Source: Juglans regia
Lineage: Eukaryota > Streptophyta > Magnoliopsida > Fagales > Juglandaceae
Assembly: GCF_001411555.2 (NCBI RefSeq)
Contig: NC_049909.1
Location: 13,078,686-13,142,685 of the forward strand
Direction: 5' to 3'
DNA length: 64,000 nt
In this document: in pieces, positions 1 through 9,111 of the stretch
How positions within the stretch are numbered: position 1 is the stretch's first letter
How the letters are laid out: each line of letters starts with the position of its first letter
Program-made: the position numbers and the translations under genes
The notes under the pieces: model-generated
The model's database searches: none
Seen by the model: only the letters and a program-made list of their open reading frames with translations
What the model was told of the DNA's origin: nothing

Positions 1-133
1 TTATATATTGTAAATGATTCTATAGTTTATGGTGTAGTACTATACTCACGAATAACCCAAAAACTTAAAATTCGAGAGCCAGACTAATTTGAAAAAAAAA
101 AAAAATCATTTCTCGGTTGAAAAAGTCTTGTAA

Positions 134-164
<31 letters not shown>

Positions 165-284
165 TATATATAATAATAATGTAATATACTTATTTTATTT
201 TACAAGGCTTTAACACTATATTTTAATGTTTGTTTTCTAATTCTTTTGTCTTTTTGTCCTATTTGTTCTGACTCCTTTCTATAG

Positions 285-2398
285 ATGAAGTATTCTACAA
301 ATAATGTGCAAGAGTCAACACCAAACATGTCTCCACCCCCACCCCCATCCAATGTAAATGATCAATCAGTTGGTCGGTCACAAAGATGTAGAGTAAGGTC
401 TTTTGTTTGGGATCACTTTACAAAAATTCTAAAGGTGATCCAAGTAAACCTAGGGCTGCATGTAATTATTATGGTGCTTCGTATGCATGTGATACGAAAA
501 CCAATGGTATGAAAAACATGAAGTATCACATTGAGCACCAATGTAAGAAATGTTCGTTTAAGAAGACGAAAAAATCTCAGACAACTCTAGGTTGGAAGGT
601 GGAGGGAGGAAGTGGTAGTGGTAATGGGGGACTTGTGCCTATTGCATTTAGTGTTGAGGCTTGCCGACAAGCCTTAGCAGAGATGATTATTCTTTATGAG
701 TTGCCCTTTAGGCATGCTGAAGTGGAGGGTTTCAGGAAGTTTATGCTTGTGGTTTGCCCTAAGTGGGTAGGGATTCCATCCCGTATGACGGTTGCCAATG
801 ATTACTTTAATTTGTTTTTAACAGAAAAATAAAAGTTGACAAATGCTCTTTGAGGGCAGCGAGTTTCTCTCACCATGGATACATGATTATCCGTGCAAAA
901 CTTAAATTATATGTGTCTCACAGCACATTTTATTGATGATGACTGGAAGTTACAAAAGAGGATTTTTTCCTTTTGTTTGATTGAAAATCACAAGGTTGAT
1001 ACCCTTGGTGAGAGCATAGAGATGTGTTTGCATGATTGGGGGCAACCAAAAATACTTGCACTCACACTTGATAATGTAAGTTCTAATAATGGAGCTGTTT
1101 CTTATTTGAAAAAAAAAACAAAGTATAGGAGAGACACGATCTTGGAACATGAATTCTTACATATTCGATGTTTTACCCACATTTTAAACTTAATCGTTCG
1201 TGAGGGGTTAAAAGAATATGATGAGTTTATTGCAAATGTGAGAGGTGTTGTGAAGTATGTTAAATCCTCCACTCAAAGGTGGAGTACATTTCATAAATGT
1301 GTGGGGTTGGAAGATATTCATTCTAAAAGTCAAGTTTGCCTAGATGTATCGACTAGGTGGAACTTCACCTATCTTATGTTGGAGAGGGCTTCAAAATTTA
1401 AAATGGCTTTTGATCAGTTGGAGGAAGAAGATCCGTGCTTCCTTAGTAGTATTAGAGATGATGATGATGACGATGTTGATGATGAAAATGTAGACCATGT
1501 GGTGAATACGAGAAAGTGAAAGAAGTTAAGGCCTCCCAATGCATCCAATTGGGCGAATGTATAGTTGTTTGTGAGGTTCCTTGCATTATTTTATGATGCA
1601 ACTTTAAAATTCTCGGGGGGTGAATATGTAACTTCTAATGTTTTTTTCTCAGAGTTGGTTATTATTAAAGATGCCATTAACATGGAGTGTGAAGAATGAA
1701 ACCCCGTGGTGGGATTAATGACCACAAATATGAAGATAAAGTTTGATAAGTATTGGGAGAATTTGAAAAATCATAATATGTTGCTCTATCTTGGTGTTAT
1801 TCTTGATCCTCACTACAAAATGCAATACCTTGATTTTGGGTTGAGAAAAATATATGCACATGATCATGCAAAAAAAACTGATTTCAGTTGAAAGGTGCAA
1901 AATGCATTTATCCGCATATATAAGGCATACATGGAAAATGAAGAAGGGCATTCTCCTTAGTGCACAAGTTCCCAACATGAAGATGTAGCTCCTTCAGCTG
2001 ACAAGGTGGCTAGTAGAAAGGCAAAAATGATAGATGAATTTAAGCAACAGTTGCAATCAGAAAATAATTTGGAAAGTAAGTTAGAACTTGATAGACATCT
2101 AACTGAAAGATGTGAGGATGAAGATGATAGTTTTGATCTTCTAATTTGGTGGAAGGTGAATTCAGTTAGATATCGCGTACTTTCAAAGGTTGCACGTGAT
2201 GTACTTGCAATACCGGTATTTACTATGGCCTCTGAATTTACATTTAGCACTGTCCGTCGTGTACTTGACCCTTTCCGAAATAGTTTAAATCTAATGAGTA
2301 TTGAGGGTCTTATATGTGCACAAAACTGGTTTCGTTCTTCTTCTACTCCAATAAGCCTTAGGACTTTAATGGATGAAGTGGAGGAATTTGAGAAGTAG
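285..2398 (+). pseudogene. hAT transposase (zinc-finger BED / RICESLEEPER-like), broken
   Basis: Successive frames cover a hAT transposase: an N-terminal BED finger (about 407-560), an RNase-H-like catalytic core (about 870-1500, with MDT, LDNVSSNN and FTHILNLIV motifs), and the C-terminal hAT dimerisation domain (2006-2398, with PVFTMASEFTFSTVRRVLDP, normally ..STVASESAFST..). Damage seen: a frame change near 434, stops at 830-832, 851-853 and 884-886 (the last in place of the Trp of the usual DTWTS motif), and further breaks at 1517-1706 and 1889-2006. The BED finger reads C-x2-Y, so its second metal-binding Cys is lost. A product would be non-functional. Family assignment is firm; subfamily is not resolved. 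Confidence 0.9.
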
Positions 2399-2867
2399 CT
2401 GAATATGGGTATGTAATAATTTTACCTGTGATATCTTTTGTGGTTTATTTTGTTTTATCTTCTATTTTATGTAATTTTATTTAACTTATTTTATTTTAAA
2501 TTTTTATTGATATAACTTGTTGGGGACTCAAACTTTGCTGAATCTGTGGAGGGGTCAAATTCAATGCCTACTAGCCCTACTCCCAATAATGATTAAAGAC
2601 TGAAGAGATGGAAATATTGTTGGTAAGCTAGGCTCTGAAACTATGTCCTGATCTTCATGTGGTATTGCTGATTCTACATTAATGGATGTCTCAACTTCAT
2701 GGCCTCTATCTTTTTGGGATCTACATCAAAGGTTATAAAATTAAAATTTATTTATAATGAAGTGACATGCAGCTTCCATATGTTGGCTGATTGTAAAATA
2801 GTCATAAGTGTATCATTAGTCTAGGTTCATATCATGATTCTAGCTAATTAATCATTTTGGTCCAAAA

Positions 2868-3184
2868 AATTAGTGAAGATAAATTACAAAAAATCTTATT
2901 ATATATAAAAAAACACTTCTAGTTGTATGGTGGCTCTACTGCTTTTGGTTTCTCTCCTCACCTTCTCACCACAACAGTACTTGCATCCTTAGCCTTCCTT
3001 TTGCCGTTCTGCCTCTCTTTCTTGTGCTAGTTGCTTGGAAAGCAGCGAGTATCTGGATCCGTGTAGTCATGTTAGTGCTAATGTATTGGTTTTGGTGTAT
3101 TGGATTCAGGTTTATGAAGGAATTAGTGAAGATAAATTACAAAAAATCTTATTATATATAAAAAAACACCCCTAGTTGTATGGT
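2868..3184 (+). repeat. 64-bp direct repeat pair inside the hAT 3' noncoding region
   Basis: Positions 2868-2931 and 3121-3184 are near-identical copies of a segment starting AATTAGTGAAGATAAATTAC and ending AGTTGTATGGT. Period is 253 bp. The DNA between them (2932-3120) begins GGCTCTACTGCTTTTGG and is not repeated. The rest of 2399-3805 is AT-rich with long T runs and no coding signal. Confidence 0.85.
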
Positions 3185-3805
3185 AAAAGAAATTAATTTA
3201 CCTAAAATATAAGATCATATGTTTATGTATTGATTTTATAATTTCTAAATTCTACCAATGTTATTGATTATGCTAGTTAGTAGTTTGGATATAGCAGCCA
3301 GAATTTTGGTCCCTACTTAATACTTTTTTTTTTCCTTTTTTTGTCGCAGCCCTATTTGATATACTGCAGTGTCTTAATTTCATACATAAATATGGGCTAG
3401 TCCTGAGTTGAAGATTACTAGAAATTTCCATATTATGCAGTCAATCGGGATTAAAGCTCTGTAACCAGTTTTGTTGATGCGAACTTTCAAGCTTGTTCTA
3501 ATATTTTGGTCATTCAAAACTCTGTAAATTACCCGTTATATGTTAAGTACTTAAGTTGTTAAGTTTTGGATTATAATTTGTAATTTGTAAGAACTTTTGT
3601 ATTATTATTTTTTTTTTGGTTTTTTTTTTTGTTTTTTATATAGATTAGTTTTTTTTATCATTATATTTTTCAAGATCAAGTTTTTTTTAGTAGTTTTACC
3701 TAAAAAAATGTACAAAATTTGAAATGGGCCGAAAATAATTGAAATTGGAAAAAAAAAAAAACATCAGATTTTGATGGGCTGAATGACCCATCTTAAGTAT
3801 GTCCA

Positions 3806-3953
3806 AACCGATTGGACCGACCCTAGATCAAAACGGACCGGTCCTATATGTGACTTGGTCCGGTCCAGGGTGGAGAATTCTTGGTCTGAATAGGTCCGGT
3901 CCAATCCACAAAATGGCCCAAGACCGGACCAGACCGGATTGAGATCACCCCTA
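3806..3953 (+). repeat. hAT terminal region with subterminal GGACCGGTCC-type motifs
   Basis: This stretch holds many short copies, in both orientations, of a CGGTCC/GGACCG core: GGACCGGTCC at 3835-3844, then GGTCCGGTCC variants near 3857-3866 and 3892-3901, and AGACCGGACCAGACCGG near 3921-3937. Clusters of short subterminal repeats are known transposase-binding regions in plant hAT elements, so this is the probable 3' transposase-binding block. The binding role is inferred. Confidence 0.7.
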
Positions 3954-3961
3954 GTTAAGGA

Positions 3962-5859
3962 GCTTAAAGAATGGTGACTGATTATGCAGAACTGTAGTAG
4001 GCATCCTATTAATTTGATAAATTGTTGTGTTAAAGGAGTCTACCCAAATTGAAAGAGGTAAGTGAGATTGTGCAAGCATGGCTAAACCTGTCTCGACTAT
4101 GTGTCAATGTAATATATTCCATTTTGTTGAGGAGTGTGGGGATATGAGATTCTGTGAGTGATCCCATGGGAGATCAGAAATTGTTTGAAGCGATGAGAAG
4201 TGAATTCTCCACCTTTATCTGATTGAAAAGCTTTTATTTTGATGGGAAGAAGGTTCTCAGCTAGACATTTTAATTTTAGAAAGCAATCAAATGTATCAGA
4301 TTTGGCATGTAGTGGAAATAACCAAGTTAAATCTCGAGAAATTAGTTATAAAATAACATAATACTTGCATCCACTGAGAGAAGGAACATGTGAGCTCTAT
4401 AGATCTGAATGAATCAGTTCCAAGGCTGAGATGTTACATTATTTGACTTTGAAAAAAGTAAACATTTTGATTTGGCCAATTGGCAAGATTCACATAAGGA
4501 ACTATGTTGATTAGATCTGGTGATAGGAAGATTCACAAGGTTCCTGACTTGGTTAAAGACTAGTGAAGTGGGATGTCCTAGTCTTTTATGCCAAGTAACC
4601 AATTTGCTGTGACCCCTATGAAGGTAGTGATTCTCCTTGATTTATTTATTGACCTTGACAGCATGATATGATAAAGTCCTTGCAAAAGTGTCTACCCCGT
4701 GTGAGTGTCCTTTAGAAAATAATGAGAGTCAGTCAAAATGAACCAATAGTGATTATCAACACAAAACCTTTGTATGGATAGTAAGTTTGCTGAAGTAGTG
4801 GGGAAGTGTAAAATATTTTTATTTGGAAAGAATTATTAGAATTGAAAAGAGTGTTGGAACTTGTATGGGCTATAGACAGACCATCACCATTATCTGCTGC
4901 CACTTCTTCATGACCTTTATAAGGGTCTTATATTGTCAGATTCTCAAGTATTAATGTAACATGGTTTGGCACCACTATCAGCATACCATGGTTGTTCATC
5001 TGATGAGTGTTGAGCAGCATTTGTTCTAACAGCCATTGATGCAAGTTATGTGGGTGGATGGCTCCCTTGATAGGCAAAGTTTATGTGATGGAAGCAATCA
5101 AGAGCTTGGTGTCCCATCTTTCCACAGATCTAACATGGTACTTAGGCAGCAGTTCTAGTAAAAGAGGTGTGGTTTTTGGAGTTGCCTTGGCCATCATTTC
5201 ACCATTGATGTTCTTGATATGAGTTACTACTAGCTTTGTTGTTTTGCTGGTAGTTTTTGTTATGGCCAGAGTTCTTTCCCTTCTGATTATATTGCTTTGG
5301 CTTATGAGAATTTAAGGCAAAATTTCCTGATTCACCACTGCTTGCAGCAGAAGTATTTCCTAGCAAGATCTCATAATTAAGTAGTTCAGCCTGAAAATCT
5401 TCAAATGAAAAAGTTGCATCGTGAGATGCAAAGTTGAAGGAGGTGATAAATGCAGTGTATACTGGATTCAAACCTTCTAAGATGTATGATATGAGATCAT
5501 CGTCTTCTACATTCTTTCCAATAGCTGTGAGTTGGTCATCCCAAGACTTGGGTTGACTGAGATACTCTGAGCAAGAGCGAGAGCCCTTCTAAAAGGATTG
5601 TAATTGACGTTTTAGATATGCAACTCGTGATTGAGATTGTGATGCAAATCTTGAAGTGAGTTCCACACTTGTCTTGATGTTCCAAGTCCATAAGGGAGGA
5701 AAGCACATTGTTAGACAATGTGGTTGTAAACCATCCAAGAAGGTATTGATCCTTCTTTTGCCATATAGAATAGCTAGGATTAATCACATCAGTGATATTT
5801 CCATTGTCATCAACTAGGAACTTGGGAGGGCATGACTCAGTGCTATCAACAATGCCCAT
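3962..5859 (-). pseudogene. copia gag-pol fragment (gag, zinc knuckle, integrase), broken
   Basis: From right to left on the minus strand: gag (5859-5199 in two frames, including FEDFQAELLNYEILL); a CCHC zinc knuckle at 5135-5094 with correct C-x2-C-x4-H-x4-C spacing but a TAG stop as its second codon; GAG-pre-integrase with WHKRLGHPT (4602-4414); and integrase with FQSDKGGEF (4228-4202) and PHTPQQNG. The usual catalytic Glu after NGV is lost to a frame change near 4110. Downstream the frame reads HIVETGLAMLAQSHLP and NQSPFFKLL up to the hAT border. Old, many stops, not functional. Confidence 0.85.
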
Positions 5860-6032
5860 AAGTTCATGACTTTTAAAGATAAGAATGAACTAAGAAACCC
5901 AGTTTAAATAATTTATACCATCTAATTTGGTAGAAATCTAGTGATTGATTGTTGGTAATACAAAGGAAGTTGTAGAGGAGGCCATAATGAATGGTAGGAT
6001 TAAGGAGTTATCTGTTTGATGCTATGATACCA

Positions 6033-6424
6033 TGACAGATTTAGAAATGAAATGGTTTTGATAAGAAATCAAGTCTGAGAACCTTTGCTATTCATACTTG
6101 AATGTATCATGTACACGTAAAATCGAATTAATACAAATTAGTATATAATCACAGCTGACCTTCCATCTATAATATGATACGCACTATGAGTTGCTGCTAG
6201 CTAGATTGCCTTTTATAGAATATTGGGCTTGTGACTCTTGTGGCATTGCTTGAATCTCAAGGAGGTGTGAATTTGATTCTTGAATCTCAGGAAGTTGTGC
6301 ATCTGATATAAATCTAGTGGTTTGGTAAGTACTGTCTTGACATTGACTACAAAAGGTTGGCTACAAAAGGGCACTAGGAGGGTAAAATCTCATATGATCT
6401 TTTCTCTTGTGGGTAATAATGTCA
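6033..6424 (-). repeat. copia 5' LTR
   Basis: On the plus strand it starts TGACA (6033) and ends TGTCA (6424), giving TGACA...TGTCA in either orientation, 392 bp. The inner end touches the primer-binding site at 6032. The matching LTR lies outside the window, so the outer border rests on the terminal inverted TGACA only. Confidence 0.6.
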
Positions 6425-6499
6425 CTATTTTTTTTTTATCTTAAATTTTATAATCTTGAATTGCACAGGTTGACATAACACATTTTAATATATAATAAC

Positions 6500-6670
6500 G
6501 GGTAATGTAAGGTACAAGTTCTAAATAGATAAGTTCTGTTCAAGTCTTTAATAAAAAAATAGATCCCACTAAAAAATAATTGTTTTTTTTATACTTTTTA
6601 AGGTGTGGTCTATTTTTTTAAAAAAGCATGCAGGAGATTTATATATTTGAGATTTATACAAATAATTTTT
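6500..6670. repeat. hairpin-forming MITE-like repeat
   Basis: AATAAAAAAATAGATCCCAC (about 6550) is matched in inverted orientation by GTGGTCTATTTTTTTAAAAA (about 6606). The flanks contain AATAGATAAGTT, also present in the repeats near 26.8 and 27.3 kb. Probably a small non-autonomous element; no target duplication was resolved. Confidence 0.4.
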
Positions 6671-6693
6671 CTTAAAAAAAAATTCTGGGCTAC

Positions 6694-6718
6694 TTCGATA
6701 ATTCAATAGATGTCAAAT

Positions 6719-6773
<55 letters not shown>

Positions 6774-6965
6774 ATCCCATAATTTGGAGTTGTAACAAGG
6801 AGTTTCCTTTTTCCCTGGCTTTGTCTGGCAAATCTTGTGCTGAACTTCGATTGGAAATTGCGTGGTGAAGCAGGAGGACAGGATCTGAACATGACTGAAT
6901 CTATATATTAGCCTCACCATTCATTCATTGAAACTTTCCTCTTACAGCAGTTGCAACTCCACAAT
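6694..6965 (+). pseudogene. Cytochrome P450 (CYP71-type) C-terminal relic
   Basis: The plus strand reads FDNSIDV (6694 on), then a 51-bp (TA)n tract (6721-6771), then LIP and degraded heme-region sequence, then LANLVLNFDW, QDLNMTES, and a tail ending near LLQQLQLHN. This follows the order of the intact P450s at 8 and 23 kb ([37 protein letters not shown]). The heme motif is destroyed and stops are present. The P450 lacks everything upstream of the PERF region. Confidence 0.8.
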
Positions 6966-7598
6966 TTTGATTAATTAGTAAATATTCAATACGAATAGAA
7001 AAAAGAACACCAATTCTTGTTTGGATAGCAAGAATTAATGATCTACTACTTTCATGCAAGTAATTTCGTAGCTCCTTTTTTCAAGGTATACCTTCTAATG
7101 CTTTCTCTCGCTTCCAAGTATATGGAGAATAAAGGGCTTGTTTGGTTACTAATTTTTTTCGAAAATCTTAAAAGATTTCAAAAAATTCAAAAACTTTCAA
7201 CAAAACATTTTCAAATCTAAAAAAAAAGAGAAAAAAATATCTCTCAAAATAGATCGACCCCTCCAAAATCTTGTTTGGCAGTTTAACTAAAATTTTTTCA
7301 AAATATTAATTTTTAAAATTAAACCAAACATCTTTAATTCCTTACAAAATTTCTATTTAACTTTTCATACAACTTTTCAACTATAATTATTCTCTTTTAC
7401 AAACTCCAATTATTTTCAAAAAATAAATTTATTCAAAATATCTCTCTTTATAATTTCTAAAATCCATTATAAGAAAAACTCTCAAATATTCTCATAACCA
7501 AATATACGAGATTACGATTCACAAGTGTGTGGTTATTTATTCAATGACAAATGTTAGGTACTATAGAAAGAAAAATCATGAAAGTAAATTCACAAGTA

Positions 7599-7635
<37 letters not shown>

Positions 7636-8135
7636 ATTTGTTATTGTTGAGTCATATGGTATACCTCATCCATTCATGTGTTAAATGATTATAAATCTCA
7701 AAAACATTACATCTCTTTTCATGTATAGCATCTTGTCGTCTTTCCTCTATCTATAGATTCTCATTGCAATTAGTGATCAAATAAAATGAAGTTCAGACAA
7801 CTTCAAAGTAAACTTATAAACCAAATTAAAAGTAGAATAAAATTAAGAGAAATATAACATATATATATATAAAAAATTATATAAAAGTAAATTTATAACT
7901 TGATGCAGATTTATGAAATCTGTTAGATTTAATTTACATAAAAGTAACTTTACAATTGACATACTATATTAAATCATATCAATTTATAAGTTAATTTATA
8001 TTTGTGTAATTTATTTATGATTAAAATATTTCTCTAAAATTAAATATTTATGTTTGTTTTGATTGCCATGCGATAAAGAGAGCTCCAACAGTTGAACAAT
8101 GTACATTTGTTTGCCTGCCAATAGAGCATCGACTC
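6966..8135. other. AT-rich upstream region of P450 gene 1, with a MITE-like repeat
   Basis: No coding signal. About 7133-7505 looks like a small repeat with matching ends (..TTTGGTTA.. and ..TAACCAAAT..). A (TA)n run lies at 7600-7631. TAAATATTTA near 8040, about 95 bp before the start codon, is a weak TATA candidate. The last 60 bp (AGAGAGCTC...AGAGCA) resembles the leader of P450 gene 2 at 22760-22808. Confidence 0.45.
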
Positions 8136-9074
8136 ATGCAGAGATACGTCCTTGCTATGAATCCCTTAGTTATCTATGGCGTTCCCTTTCTTCTATTTGT
8201 ATTACTCTTTCTCCCCAAATGGCTCTCCATAACCCCTCCTAAAAACGTGCCGCCTTCACCGCCAAAGCTTCCACTCCTTGGGAACCTCCACCAACTAGGT
8301 TTGTATCCTCATCGCTCCCTTTCTGCACTGGCTCAACGCCATGGCCCGCTCATGCTGCTTCACATCGGCCGTCGGCGTGCGCTAATCGCGTCGTCTGCAG
8401 ACACTGCTCGCGAGATCATGAAAACCCATGATTTCATCTTCTCCAACAGACCAAAACTAAGCATATCCGACAGACTTCTCTATGATGGTAAGGATGTGTC
8501 AACAGCTCCGTATGGGGAGTATTGGAGACAGCTGAGAAGCATTTGCGTGCTCCAGCTTTTAAGCAACAAGAGGGTTCAGTCTTTTCGAGCTGTAAGGGAA
8601 GAAGCAGTAGCCTTTTTCCTGGAGAAGATCAGAGATGATCAGTGCTGTTCGTTGTCATTGCCGGTAAATTTAGGCGAGATGTTTGCATCGCTAACCAATG
8701 ATATCATTTGCAGAGTGGCTTTTGGGAAGAAGTATAATGCAGGTGATCAAGATGGGAAGAAGTTTGGAAAGTTGTTGGGAGAGCTTATGAAACTGTTGGG
8801 TACTTTCAATGTGGGGGACTACATTCCATGGCTTACATGGGTAAACCGCATCAATGGTATTGATGCTCGAGTGGAGAAAGTCTACAAAGAGTTTGATCAG
8901 TTTTTGGATGGCATACTTGAACAGCACAAAAGACAGAGCAGAAATGGGGACGGAAGTACTGTTCTAGGTGAAGATAGAAAAGATCTGGTGGACGTTTTGC
9001 TCGAGATTCAAAAGGACAACGCTGCTGGCCGTGCGCCCGCCTTGGACGAAGAAAGCATCAAAGCACTAATCTTG

Positions 9075-9111
<37 letters not shown>

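Larger units (their letters stand above)
1..3953 (+). mobile_element. hAT-superfamily DNA transposon, 3' part (5' end outside window)
   Basis: The element carries a broken BED/hAT transposase reading left to right, followed by about 1.5 kb of noncoding DNA. It ends at 3953, where the minus strand reads TAGGGGTGATCTCAATCCGG, the TAGGGGTG-type end common in plant hAT elements. The next base begins the open pol frame of a copia element, so 3953 is a sharp border. The expected 8-bp target duplication would be GTTAAGGA (3954-3961); its partner lies left of the window. Bases 1-284 are internal AT-rich noncoding DNA with an (AT)n run near 138-157. Confidence 0.8.
3954..6424 (-). mobile_element. Ty1/copia LTR retrotransposon, 5' half (rest displaced left of window by the hAT)
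   Basis: On the minus strand the order is 5' LTR (6424-6033), primer-binding site, gag, zinc knuckle, GAG-pre-integrase and integrase, as expected for copia. A primer-binding site TGGTATCATAGC, close to the initiator tRNA-Met complement, abuts the LTR end at 6032-6021. The pol frame is open up to 3954, where the hAT begins. Reverse transcriptase, RNase H and the 3' LTR are absent and are expected beyond the left edge. Confidence 0.85.

Noticed and set aside
6721..6771. TA tract as a regulatory or replication element
   Set aside because: A plain microsatellite inside a dead P450; similar tracts are scattered (7600, 20720, 39780).
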